A DNA stretch of 64,000 nt, from contig NC_079887.1 of assembly GCF_029227915.1 (NCBI RefSeq), forward strand, positions 27,093,650-27,157,649. Direction: 5' to 3'. The first letter of the stretch is position 1. Every line of letters begins with the position of its first letter. The notes under the pieces are model-generated. The model was not told the origin of the DNA, ran no database searches, and saw nothing but the letters and a program-made list of their open reading frames with translations. This document shows, one piece after another, positions 49,190-61,898 of this stretch. The translations under genes were made by a program, and so were the position numbers. Source of the stretch: Hydractinia symbiolongicarpus (taxonomy: Eukaryota; Cnidaria; Hydrozoa; Anthoathecata; Hydractiniidae).

Positions 49190-50930
49190 TTCCAGAACGA
49201 TTTTTTAAATTATTTTTTCACCACTAAAACGCATAAGACTTGTAGTTTTTAAAAATATTTTCATTTTTGGTGAGACGCTGAATAAAAGAAGTTTAATCGC
49301 CGGCAAACGAAAACCCGCGATTTCCCGTAAATCCCGCGCTTGGCCCGTATAGACAAAAGTATACAAAGAAAGTACCCAGGGAGTAAACTCATTTCCCAAA
49401 CGATTTTTTAAATTATTATTTCACCACTAAAACGCATGAGACTTGTAGTTTTCAAGAATGTTTACATTTTTGATGAGACGCTGAATAAAAGCAGTTTAAT
49501 CGCCGGCAAACGAAAACCCGCGATTTCCCGTAAATCCCGGGCTTGGCCCGTATAGTCAAAAGTATACAAAGAAAGTACCCAGGGAGTAAACTCATTTCCC
49601 GAACGATTTTTTATATTATTTTTTTACCACTAAACGCATGAGACTTGTAGTTTTCAAAAATATTTTCATATTTGATGGGACGCTGAATAAAAGAAGTTTA
49701 ATCGCCGGCAAACGAAAACCTGCGATTTCCCGTAAATCCTGGACTCGGCCCGTATAGTCAAAAGTATACAAAGAAAGTACCCAGGTAGTAAACTCATTTC
49801 CCAAACGATTTTTTAAATTATTATTTCACCACTAAAACGCATGAGACTTGTAGTTTTCAAGAATGTTTTCATTTTTGATGAGACGCTGAATAAAAGCAGT
49901 TTAATCGCCGGCAAACGAAAACCCGCAATTTCCCGTAAATCCCGGACTCGGCCCGTATAGTCAAAAGTATACAAAGAAAGTACCCAGGGAGTAAACTCAT
50001 TTCCCGTACGATTTTTTAAAATATTTTTTCACCCCTAAAGCCCATGAGACTTGTAGTTTTCAATAATGTTTTCATTTTTGATGAGACGCTTAATGAAAGA
50101 GGTTTAATCGCCGGCAAACGAAATCCCGCGTTTTCCCGTAAATCCGGGGCTTGGCCCGTATGGTCAAATGTATACAAAGAAAGTACCCAGGGAGTAAACT
50201 CATTTCCCGAACGATTTTTTAAATTTTTTTTTCACAACTAAAACGCATGAGACTTGTAGTTTTCAAAAATGTTTTCATTTTTGATGAGACGCTTAATGAA
50301 AGAGGTTTAATCGCCGGAAAACGAAAACCCGCGATTTCCCGTAAATCCCGGGCTTGGCCCGTATAGTCGAATGAATACAAAGAAAGTACCCTGTGAGTAA
50401 ACTCATTTCCAGAACGATTTTTTAAATTATTTTTTCACCACTAAAACGCATCAGACTTGTAGTTTTTAAAAATGTTTTCAATTTTGATGAGACGCTGAAT
50501 AAAAGAAGTTTAATCGCCGGCAAACGAAAACCCGCGATTTCCCGTAAATCCCGGCTTGGCACGTATAGTCGAATGTATACAAAGAAAGTACCCTGTGAGT
50601 AAACTCATTTCCAGAACGATTTTTTAAATTATTTCTTCACCACTAAAGCCCATGAGACTTGTAGTTTTTAAAAATGTTTTCATTTTTGATGAGACGCTGA
50701 ATAAAAGAAGTTTAATCGCCGGCAAACGAAAACCCGTGCTTTCCCGTAAATCCCGGCTTGGCCCGTATAGTCAAAAGTATACAAAGAAAGTACCCAGGGA
50801 GTAAACTCATTTCCCGAACGATTTTTTAAATTATTTTTTCACCACTAAAACGCATGACACTTGTAGTTTTCAAAAATGTTTATATTTTTGATGAGACGCT
50901 GAATAAAAGCAGTTTAATCGCCGGCAAACG
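49190..50930 (+). repeat. About 8.6-monomer block, copy 1 of a three-copy dispersed module
   Basis: Matches 55873-57613 at offset 6683 bp (33 monomers). It also matches about 54049-55835 at offset 4859, then 4657 after one monomer is lost there. Markers are GGTGAGACG, GTATAGACAAAAG, CAAGAATG, CCCGTACG with TTAAAATATTTTTTC, TTCAATAATG, and GTTTATATTTTTG in this copy only. Confidence 0.85.
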
Positions 50931-51169
50931 AAAACCTGCGATTTCCCTAAATCCCGGACTCGGCCCGTATAGTCAAAAGTATACAAAGAAAGTACCCAGG
51001 GAGTAAACTCATTTCCAGAACGATTTTTTAAATTATATTTTCACCACTAAAACGCATGAGACTTGTAGTTTTTAAAAATGTTTTCATTTTCGATGAGACG
51101 CTGAATAAAAGAAGTTTAATCGCCGGCAAACGAAAACCCGCGATTTCCCGTAAATCCCGGACTCGGCCC

Positions 51170-54060
51170 GTATAGTCAAAAGTATACAAAGAAAGTACCC
51201 AGGGATTAAACTCATTTCCAGAACGATTTTTTAAATTATTTTTTCACCACTACAACGCATAAGACTTGTAGTTTTTAAAACTTTTTTCATTTTTGATGAG
51301 ACGCTGAATAAAAGAGGTTTAATCGCCGGCAAACGAAATCCCGCGTTTTCCCGTAAATCCGGGGCTTGGCCCGTATAGTCAAATGTATACAAAGAAAGTA
51401 CCCAGGGAGTAAACTCATTTCCCGAACGATTTTTTAAATTTTTTTTTCACAACTAAAACGCATGAGACTTGTAGGTTTCAAAAATGTTTTCATTTTTGAT
51501 GAGACGCTTAATGAAAGAGGTTTAATCGCCGGAAAACGAAAACCCGCGATTTCCCGTAAATCCCGGGCTTGGCCCGTATAGTCGAATGTATACAAAGAAA
51601 GTACCCTGTGAGTAAACTCATTTCCAGAACGATTTTTTAAATTATTTTTTCACCACTAAAACGCATCAGACTTGTAGTTTTTAAAAATGTTTTCATTTTT
51701 GATGAGACGCTGAATAAAAGAAGTTTATTCGCCGGCAAACAAAAACCCGTGATTTCCCGTAAATCCCGGCTTGGCACGTATAGTCGAATGTATACAAAGA
51801 AAGTACCCTGTGAGTAAACTCATTTCCAGAACGAATTTTTAAATTATTTCTTCACCACTAAAGCCCATGAGACTTGTAGTTTTTAAAAATGTTTTTATTT
51901 TTGATGAGACGCTGAATAAAAGAAGTTTAATCGCCGGCAAACGAAAACCCGTGATTTCCCGTAAATCCCGACTTGGCCCATATAGTCAAAAGTATACAAA
52001 GAAAGTACCCAGGGAGTAAACTCATTTCCCGAACAATTTTTTAAATTATTTTTTCACCACTAAAACGCATGACACTTGTAGTTTTCAAAAATGTTTTCAT
52101 TTTTGATGAGACGCTGAATAAAAGCAGTTTAATCGCCGGCAAACGAAAACCTGCGATTTCCCTAAATCCCGGACTTGGCCCGTATAGTCAAAAGTATACA
52201 AAGAAAGTACCCAGGGAGTAATCTCATTTCCAGATGATTTTTTAAATTATATTTTCACCACTAAAACGCATGAGACTTGTAGTTTTTAAAAATGTTTTCA
52301 TTTTTGATGAGACGCTGAATAAAAGAAGTTTAATCGCCGGCAAACAAAAACCCGCGATTTCCCGTAAATCCCGGACTCGGCCCGTATAGTCAAAAGTATA
52401 CAAAGAAAGTATCCAGGGAGTAAACTCATTTCCAGAACGATTTTTTAAATTATTTTTTCACCACTACAACGCATAAGACTTGTAGTTTTTAAAACTTTTT
52501 TCATTTTTGATGAGACGCTGAATAAAAGAGGTTTAATCGCCGGCAAACGAAATCCCGCGTTTTCCCGTAAATCCGGGGCTTGGCCCGTATAGTCAAATGT
52601 ATACAAAGAAAGTACCCAGGGAGTAAACTCATTTCCCGAACGATTTTTTAAATTTTTTTTTCACAACTAAAACGCATGAGACTTGTAGGTTTCAAAAATG
52701 TTTTCATTTTTGATGAGACGCTTAATGAAAGAGGTTTAATCGCCGGAAAACGAAAACCCGCGATTTCCCGTAAATCCCGGGCTTGGCCCGTATAGTCGAA
52801 TGTATACAAAGAAAGTACCCTGTGAGTAAACTCATTTCCAGAACGATTTTTTAAATTATTTTTTCACCACTAAAACGCATCAGACTTGTAGTTTTTAAAA
52901 ATGTTTTCATTTTTGATGAGACGCTGAATAAAAGAAGTTTATTCGCCGGCAAACAGAAACCCGTGATTTCCCGTAAATCCCGGCTTGGCACGTATAGTCG
53001 AATGTATACAAAGAAAGTACCCTGTGAGTAAACTCATTTCCAGAACGAATTTTTAAATTATTTTTTCACCACTAAAGCCCATGAGACTTGTAGTTTTTAA
53101 AAATGTTTTTATTTTTGATGAGACGCTGAATAAAAGAAGTTTAATCGCCGGCAAACGAAAACCCGTGATTTCCCGTAAATCCCGACTTGGCCCGTATAGT
53201 CAAAAGTATACAAAGAAAGTACCCAGGGAGTAAACTCATTTCCCGAACAATTTTTTAAATTATTTTTTCACCACTAAAACGCATGACACTTGTAGTTTTC
53301 AAAAATGTTTTCATTTTTGATGAGACGCTGAATAAAAGCAGTTTAATCGCCGGCAAACGAAAACCTGCGATTTCCCTAAATCCCGGACTTGGCCCGTATA
53401 GTCAAAAGTATACAAAGAAAGTACCCAGGGAGTAAACTCATTTCCAGATGATTTTTTAAATTATATTTTCACCACTAAAACGCATGAGACTTGTAGTTTT
53501 TAAAAATGTTTTCATTTTTGATGAGACGCTGAATAAAAGAAGTTTAATCGCCGGCAAACAAAAACCCGCGATTTCCCGTAAATCCCGGACTCGGCCCGTA
53601 TAGTCAAAAGTATACAAAGAAAGTATCCAGGGAGTAAACTCATTTCCAGAACGATTTTTTAAATTATTTTTTCACCACTACAACGCATAAGACTTGTAGT
53701 TTTAAAAAATTTTTCATTTTTAATGAGACGCTGAATAAAAGAGGTTTAATCGCCGGCAAACGAAATCCCGCGTTTTCCCGTTAATCCGGGGCTTGGCCCG
53801 TATAGTCAAATGTATACAAAGAAAGTACCCAGGGAGTAAACTCATTTCCCGAACGATTTTTTAATTTTTTTTTTCACAACTAAAACGCATGAGACTTGTA
53901 GTTTTCAAAAATGTTTTCATTTTTGATGAGACGCTTAATGAAAGAGGTTTAATCGCCGGAAAACGAAAACCCGCGATTTCCCGTAAATCCCGGGCTTGGC
54001 CCGTATAGTCGAATGTATACAAAGAAAGTACCCTGTGAGTAAACTCATTTCCAGAACGAT
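51170..54060 (+). repeat. 1214-bp six-monomer tandem higher-order repeat (two full units and a partial third)
   Basis: GTATAG unit starts at 51170, 52384 and 53598 are exactly 1214 bp apart. In order the monomers carry CACTACAACGC with AAAACTTTTTTC, CACAACTAAAACG with CTTGTAGGTTTC, GCATCAGAC with TTTATTCGCC, ACGAATTTTTAAATT, CGAACAATTTTTT with GACACTTG, and CCAGATGATTTTTT. Private variants such as GTAGGTTTC (51471, 52685) and CAGATGATT (52231, 53445) recur at exactly 1214. The third unit breaks after about 2.3 monomers. Confidence 0.9.
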
Positions 54061-55835
54061 TTTTTAAATTATTTTTTCACCACTAAAACGCATAAGACTT
54101 GTAGTTTTTAAAAATGTTTTCATTTTTGGTGAGACGCTGAATAAAAGAAGTTTAATCGCCGGCAAACGAAAACCCGCGATTTCCCGTAAATCCCGCGCTT
54201 GGCCCGTATAGACAAAAGTATACAAAGAAAGTACCCAGGGAGTAAACTCATTTCCCAAACGATTTTTTAAATTATTATTTCACCACTAAAACGCATGAGA
54301 CTTGTAGTTTTCAAGAATGTTTTCATTTTTGATGAGACGCTTAATAAAAGCAGTTTAATCGCCGGCAAACGAAAACCCGCGATTTCCCGTAAATCCCGGG
54401 CTTGGCCCGTATAGTCAAAAGTATACAAAGAAAGTACCCAGGGAGTAAACTCATTTCCCGAACGATTTTTTAAATTATTATTTCACCACTAAAACGCATG
54501 AGACTTGTAGTTTTCAAGAATGTTTTCATTTTTGATGGGACGCTGAATAAAAGCAGTTTAATCGCCGGCAAACGAAAACCCGCGATTTCCCGTAAATCCC
54601 GGACTCGGCCCGTATAGTCAAAAGTATACAAAGAAAGTACCCAGGGAGTAAACTCATTTCCCGTACGATTTTTTAAAATATTTTTTCACCCCTTAAGCCC
54701 ATGAGACTTGTAGTTTTCAATAATGTTTTCATTTTTGATGAGACGCTTAATGAAAGAGGTTTAATCGCCGGCAAACGAAATCCCGCGTTTTCCCGTAAAT
54801 CCGGGGCTTGACCCGTATAGTCAAATGTATACAAAGAAAGTACCCAGGGAGTAAACTCATTTCCCGAACGATTTTTTAAATTTTTTTTTCACAACTAAAA
54901 CGCATGAGACTTGTAGTTTTCAAAAATGTTTTCATTTTTGATGAGACGCTTAATGAAAGAGGTTTAATCGCCGGAAAACGAAAACCCGCGATTTCCCGTA
55001 AATCCCGGGCTTGGCCCGTATAGTCGAATGTATACAAAGAAAGTACCCTGTGAGTAAACTCATTTCCAGAACGATTTTTTAAATTATTTTTTCACCACTA
55101 AAACGCATCAGACTTGTAGTTTTTAAAAATGTTTTCATTTTTGATGAGACGCTGAATAAAAGAAGTTTAATCGCCGGCAAACGAAAACCCGCGATTTCCC
55201 GTAAATCCCGGCTTGGCACGTATAGTCGAATGTATACAAAGAAAGTACCCTGTGAGTAAACTCATTTCCAGAACGATTTTTTAAATTATTTCTTCACCAC
55301 TAAAGCCCATGAGACTTGTAGTTTTTAAAAATGTTTTCATTTTTGATGAGACGCTGAATAAAAGAAGTTTAATCGCCGGCAAACGAAAACCCGTGATTTC
55401 CCGTAAATCCCGGCTTGGCCCGTATAGTCAAAAGTATACAAAGAAAGTACCCAGGGAGTAAACTCATTTCCCGAACGATTTTTTAAATTATTTTTTCACC
55501 ACTAAAACGCATGACACTTGTAGTTTTCAAAAATGTTTTCATTTTTGATGAGACGCTGAATAAAAGCAGTTTAATCGCCGGCAAACGAAAACCTGCGATT
55601 TCCCTAAATCCCGGACTCGGCCCGTATAGTCAAAAGTATACAAAGAAAGTACCCAGGGAGTAAACTCATTTCCAGAACGATTTTTTAAATTATATTTTCA
55701 CCACTAAAACGCATGAGACTTGTAGTTTTTAAAAATGTTTTCATTTTCGATGAGACGCTGAATAAAAGAAGTTTAATCGCCGGCAAACGAAAACCCGCGA
55801 TTTCCCGTAAATCCCGGACTCGGCCCGTATAGTCG
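54061..55835 (+). repeat. Middle copy of the dispersed module shared with 49190-50930
   Basis: Same order as the 49-kb copy but with one C-type monomer missing near 54.4 kb, so its offset falls from 4859 to 4657. CATTTTCGATGAG near 55744 matches 51087 and shows that this copy extends beyond the 50930 limit. Confidence 0.82.
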
Positions 55836-55872
55836 AATGTATACAAAGAAAGTACCCTGTGAGTAAACTCAT

Positions 55873-57613
55873 TTCCAGAACGATTTTTTAAATTATTTTT
55901 TCACCACTAAAACGCATAAGACTTGTAGTTTTTAAAAATATTTTCATTTTTGGTGAGACGCTGAATAAAAGAAGTTTAATCGCCGGCAAACGAAAACCAG
56001 CGATTTCCCGTAAATCTCGCGCTTGGCGCGTATAGACAAAAGTATACAAAGAAAGTACCCAGGGAGTAAACTCATTTCCCAAACGATTTTTTAAATTATT
56101 ATTTCACCACTAAAACGCATGAGACTTGTAGTTTTCAAGAATGTTTTCATTTTTGATGAGACGCTGAATAAAAGCAGTTCAATCGCCGGCAAACGAAAAC
56201 CCGCGATTTCCCGTAAATCCCGGGCTTGGCCCGTATAGTCAAAAGTATACAAAGAAAGTACCCAGGGAGTAAACTCATTTCCCGAACGATTTTTTATATT
56301 ATTTTTTTACCACTAAACGCATGAGACTTGTAGTTTTCAAAAATATTTTCATATTTGATGGGACGCTGAATAAAAGAAGTTTAATCGCCGGCAAACGAAA
56401 ACCTGCGATTTCCCGTAAATCCTGGACTCGGCCCGTATAGTCAAAAGTATACAAAGAAAGTACCCAGGTAGTAAACTCATTTCCCAAACGATTTTTTAAA
56501 TTATTATTTCACCACTAAAACGCATGAGACTTGTAGTTTTCAAGAATGTTTTCATTTTTGATGAGACGCTGAATAAAAGCAGTTTAATCGCCGGCAAACG
56601 AAAACCCGCGATTTCCCGTAAATCCCGGACTCGGCCCGTATAGTCAAAAGTATACAAAGAAAGTACCCAGGGAGTAAACTCATTTCCCGTACGATTTTTT
56701 AAAATATTTTTTCACCCCTAAAGCCCATGAGACTTGTAGTTTTCAATAATGTTTTCATTTTTGATGAGACGCTTAATGAAAGAGGTTTAATCGCCGGCAA
56801 ACGAAATCCCGCGTTTTCCCGTAAATCCGGGGCTTGGCCCGTATAGTCAAATGTATACAAAGAAAGTACCCAGGGAGTAAACTCATTTCCCGAACGATTT
56901 TTTAAATTTTTTTTTCACAACTAAAACGCATGAGACTTGTAGTTTTCAAAAATGTTTTCATTTTTGATGAGACGCTTAATGAAAGAGGTTTAATCGCCGG
57001 AAAACGAAAACCCGCGATTTCCCGTAAATCCCGGGCTTGGCCCGTATAGTCGAATGTATACAAAGAAAGTACCCTGTGAGTAAACTCATTTCCAGAACGA
57101 TTTTTTAAATTATTTTTTCACCACTAAAACGCATCAGACTTGTAGTTTTTAAAAATGTTTTCATTTTTGATGAGACGCTGAATAAAAGAAGTTTAATCGC
57201 CGGCAAACGAAAACCCGCGATTTCCCGTAAATCCCGGCTTGGCACGTATAGTCGAATGTATACAAAGAAAGTACCCTGTGAGTAAACTCATTTCCAGAAC
57301 GATTTTTTAAATTATTTCTTCACCACTAAAGCCCATGAGACTTGTAGTTTTTAAAAATGTTTTCATTTTTGATGAGACGCTGAATAAAAGAAGTTTAATC
57401 GCCGGCAAACGAAAACCCGTGATTTCCCGTAAATCCCGGCTTGGCCCGTATAGTCAAAAGTATACAAAGAAAGTACCCAGGGAGTAAACTCATTTCCCGA
57501 ACGATTTTTTAAATTATTTTTTCACCACTAAAACGCATGACACTTGTAGTTTTCAAAAATGTTTTCATTTTTGATGAGACGCTGAATAAAAGCAGTTTAA
57601 TCGCCGGCAAACG
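55873..57613 (+). repeat. Third copy of the dispersed module shared with 49190-50930
   Basis: Offset 6683 from the first copy throughout. Private changes include CTCGCGCTTGGCGCG near 56016 and AGCAGTTCAATCGCC near 56175. Confidence 0.85.
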
Positions 57614-58661
57614 AAAACCCGCGATTTCCCGTAAATCCCGGACTCGGCCCGTATAGTCAAAAGTATACAAAGAAAGTACCCAGGGATTAAACTCATTTCC
57701 AGAACGATTTTTTAAATTATTTTTTCACCACTACAACGCATAAGACTTGTAGTTTTCAAAAATGTATTCATTTTTGATGAGACGCCTAATGAAAGAGGTT
57801 TAATCGCCGGAAAACAAAAACCCGCGATTTCCCGTAAATCCCGGGCTTGGCCCGTATAGTCGAATGTATACAAAGAAAGTACCCTGTGAGTAAACTCATT
57901 TCCAGAACGATTTTTTAAATTATTTTTTCACCACTAAAACGCATCAGACTTGTAGTTTTTAAAAATGTTTTCATTTTTGATGAGACGCTGAATAAAAGAA
58001 GTTTATTCGCCGGCAAACGAAAACCCGCGATTTCCCGTAAATCCCGGCTTGGCACGTATAGTCGAATGTATACAAAGAAAGTACCCTGTGAGTAAACTCA
58101 TTTCCAGAACGAATTTTTAACTTATTTCTTCACCACTAAAGCCCATGAGACTTTTAGTTTTTAAAAATGTTTTTATTTTTGATGAGACTCTGAATAAAAG
58201 AAGTTTAATCGCCGGCAAACGAAAACCCGTGATTTCCCGTAAATCCCGACTTGGCCCGTATAGTCAAAAGTATACAAAGAAAGTACCCAGGGAGTAAACT
58301 CATTTCCCGAACGATTTTTTAAATTATTTTTTCACCACTAAAACGCATGACACTTGTAGTTTTCAAAAATGTTTTCATTTTTGATGAGACGCTGAATAAA
58401 AGCAGTTTAATCGCCGGCAAACGAAAACCTGCGATTTCCCTAAATCCCGGACTCGGCCCGTATAGTCAAAAGTATACAAAGAAAGTACCCTGTGAGTAAA
58501 CTCATTTCCAGAACGATTTTTTAAATTATTTCTTCACCACTAAAGCCCATGAGACTTGTAGTTTTTAAAAATGTTTTCATTTTTGATGAGACGCTGAATA
58601 AAAGAAGTTTAATCGCCGGCAAACGAAAACCCGTGATTTCCCGTAAATCCCGGCTTGGCCC
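57614..58661 (+). repeat. Mosaic satellite segment
   Basis: About five monomers: CACTACAACGC with AATGTATTC, GACGCCTAATG in a D-like monomer, GCATCAGAC with TTTATTCGCC, ACGAATTTTTAACTT, and a GACACTTG A-type monomer. The order echoes part of the 1214-bp unit at 51-54 kb. No gene is seen. Confidence 0.8.
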
Positions 58662-60235
58662 GTATAGTCAAAAGTATACAAAGAAAGTACCCAGGGAGTA
58701 AACTCATTTCCCGAACGATTTTTTAAATTATTTTTTCACCACTAAAACGCATGACACTTGTAGTTTTTAAAAATGTTTTCATTTTTGATGAGACGCTGAA
58801 TAAAAGCAGTTTAATCGCCGGCAAACGAAAACCTGTGATTTCCCTAAATCCCGGACTCGGCCCGTATAGTCAAAAGTATACAAAGAAAGTACCCAGGGAG
58901 TAAACTCATTTCCAGAACGATTTTTTAAATTATATTTTCACCACTAAAACGCATGAGACTTGTAGTTTTTAAAAATGTTTTCATTTTTGATGAGACGCTG
59001 AATAAAAGAAGTTTAATCGCCGGCAAACGAAAACCCGCGATTTCCCGTAAATCCCGGACTCGGCCCGTATAGTCAAAAGTATACAAAGAAAGTACCCAGG
59101 GATTAAACTCATTTCCAGAACGATTTTTTAAATTATTTTTTCACCACTACAACGCATAAGACTTGTAGTTTTTAAAAATGATTTCATTTTTGATGAGACG
59201 CTGAATAAAAGAAGTTTAATCGCCGGCAAACGAAAACCCGCGATTTCCCGTAAATCCCGCGCTTGGCCCGTATAGTCAAAAGTATACAAAGAAAGTACCC
59301 AGGGAGTAAACTCATTTCCCGAACGATTTTTTATATTATTTTTTTACCACTAAACGCATGAGACTTGTAGTTTTCAAAAATATTTTCATATTTGATGGGA
59401 CGCTGAATAAAAGAAGTTTAATCGCCGGCAAACGAAAACCCGTGATTTCCCGTAAATCCCGGCTTGGCCCGTATAGTCAAAAGTATACAAAGAAAGTACC
59501 CAGGGAGTAAACTCATTTCCCGAACGATTTTTTAAATTATTTTTTCACCACTAAAACGCATGACACTTGTAGTTTTCAAAAATGTTTTCATTTTTGATGA
59601 GACGCTGAATAAAAGCAGTTTATTCGCCGGCAAACGAAAACCTGCGATTTCCCTAAATCCCGGACTCGGCCCGTATAGTCAAAAGTATACAAAGAAAGTA
59701 CCCAGGGAGTAAACTCATTTCCAGAACGATTTTTTAAATTATATTTTCACCACTAAAACGCATGAGACTTGTAGTTTTTAAAAATGTTTTCATTTTTGAT
59801 GAGACGCTGAATAAAAGAAGTTTAATCGCCGGCAAACGAAAACCCGCGATTTCCCGTAAATCCCGGACTCGGCCCGTATAGTCAAAAGTATACAAAGAAA
59901 GTACCCAGGGATTAAACTCATTTCCAGAACGATTTTTTAAATTATTTTTTCACCACTACAACGCATAAGACTTGTAGTTTTTAAAAATGATTTCATTTTT
60001 GATGAGACGCTGAATAAAAGAAGTTTAATCGCCGGCAAACGAAAACCCGCGATTTCCCGTAAATCCCGCGCTTGGCCCGTATAGTCAAAAGTATACAAAG
60101 AAAGTACCCAGGGAGTAAACTCATTTCCCGAACGATTTTTTATATTATTTTTTTACCACTAAACGCATGGGACTTGTAGTTTTCAAAAATATTTTCATAT
60201 TTGATGGGACGCTGAATAAAAGAAGTTTAATCGCC
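58662..60235 (+). repeat. 809-bp four-monomer tandem duplication
   Basis: GTATAG unit starts at 58662 and 59471, and internally at 59067 and 59876, are 809 bp apart. The order is a GACACTTG A-type monomer, a TTATATTTTC B-type, CACTACAACGC with AATGATTTC, and a C-type with ACCACTAAACGC. The second unit ends near 60235, where it shifts to AAAATCCGCG. Confidence 0.86.
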
Positions 60236-61898
60236 GGCAAACGAAAATCCGCGATTTCCCGTAAATCCCGGACTCGGCCCATATAGTCAAAAGTATACAA
60301 AGAAAGTACCCAGGGAGTAAACTCATTTCCCGAACGATTTTTTAAATTATTTTTTCACCACTAAAACGCATGAGACTTGTAGTTTTCAAAAATGTTTTCA
60401 TTTTTGATGAGACGCTGAATAAAAGCAGTTTAATCGCCGGCAAACGAAAACCTGCGATTTCCTTAAATCCCGGACTCGGCCCGTATAGTCAAAAGTATAC
60501 AAAGAAAGTACCCAGGGAAAAAACTCATTTCCAGAACGATTTTTTAAATTATATTTTCACCACTAAAACGCATGAGACTTGTAGTTTTTAAAAATGTTTT
60601 CATTTTTGATGAGACGCTGAAAAAAAGAAGTTTAATCGCCAGCAAACGAAAACCCGCGATTTCCCGTAAATCCCGGCTTGGCCCGTATAGTCAAAAGTAT
60701 ACAAAGAAAGTACCCAGGGAGTAAACTCATTTCCCGAACGATTTTTTAAATTATTATTTCACCACTAAAACGCATGAGACTTGTAGTTTTCAAAAATGTT
60801 TTCATTTTTGATGAGACGCTGAATAAAAGCAGTTTAATCGCCGGCAAACGAAAACCTGCGATTTCCCTAAATCCCGGACTCGGCCCGTATAGTCAAAAGT
60901 ATACAAAGAAAGTACCAAGGGAGTAAACTCATTTCCAGAACGATTTTTTAAATTATTTTTTGACCACTAAAACGCATAAGACTTGTAGTTTTTAAAAATG
61001 TTTTCATTTTTGATGAGACGCTGAATAAAAGAAGTTTAATCGCCGGCAAACAAAAACCCGCGATTTCCCGTAAATCCCGCGCTTGGCCCGTATAGTCAAA
61101 AGTATACAAAGAAAGTACCCAGGGAGTAAACTCATTTCCCGAACGATTTTTTATATTATTTTTTTACCACTAAACGCATGAGACTTGTAGTTTTCAAAAA
61201 TATTTTCATATTTGATGGGACGCTGAATAAAAGAAGTTTAATCGCCGGCAAACGAAAATCCGCGATTTCCCGTAAATCCCGGACTCGGCCCGTATAGTCA
61301 AAAGTATACAAAGAAAGTACCCAGGGAGTAAACTCATTTCCCGAACGATTTTTTAAATTATTTTTTCACCACTAAAACGCATGAGACTTGTAGTTTTCAA
61401 AAATGTTTTCATTTTTGATGAGACGCTGAATAAAAGAAGTTTAATCGCCGGCAAACGAAAACCCGCGATTTCCTGTAAATCCCGCGCTTGGCCCGTATAG
61501 TCAAAAGTATACAAAGAAAGTACCCAGGGAGTAAACTCATTTCCCGAACGATTTTTTATATTATTTTTTTACCACTAAACGCATGAGACTTGTAGTTTTC
61601 AAAAATGTTTTCATTTTTGATGAGACGCTGAATAAAAGCAGTTTATTCGCCGGCAAACGAAAACCTGCGATTTCCCTAAATCCCGGACTCGGCCCGTATA
61701 GTCAAAAGTATACAAAGAAAGTACCCAGGGAGTAAACTCATTTCCAGAACGATTTTTTAAATTATATTTTCACCACTAAAACGCATGAGACTTGTAGTTT
61801 TTAAAAATGTTTTCATTTTTGATGAGACGCTGAATAAAAGAAGTTTAATCGCCGGCAAACGAAAACCCGCGATTTCCCGTAAATCCCGGACTCGGCCC
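60236..61898 (+). repeat. Mosaic satellite segment
   Basis: About eight monomers, including AGGGAAAAAACTC (about 60515), GCTGAAAAAAAGAAG with CGCCAGCAAACG (about 60617), and a chimeric C/A monomer near 61550-61680. No gene is seen. Confidence 0.78.
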
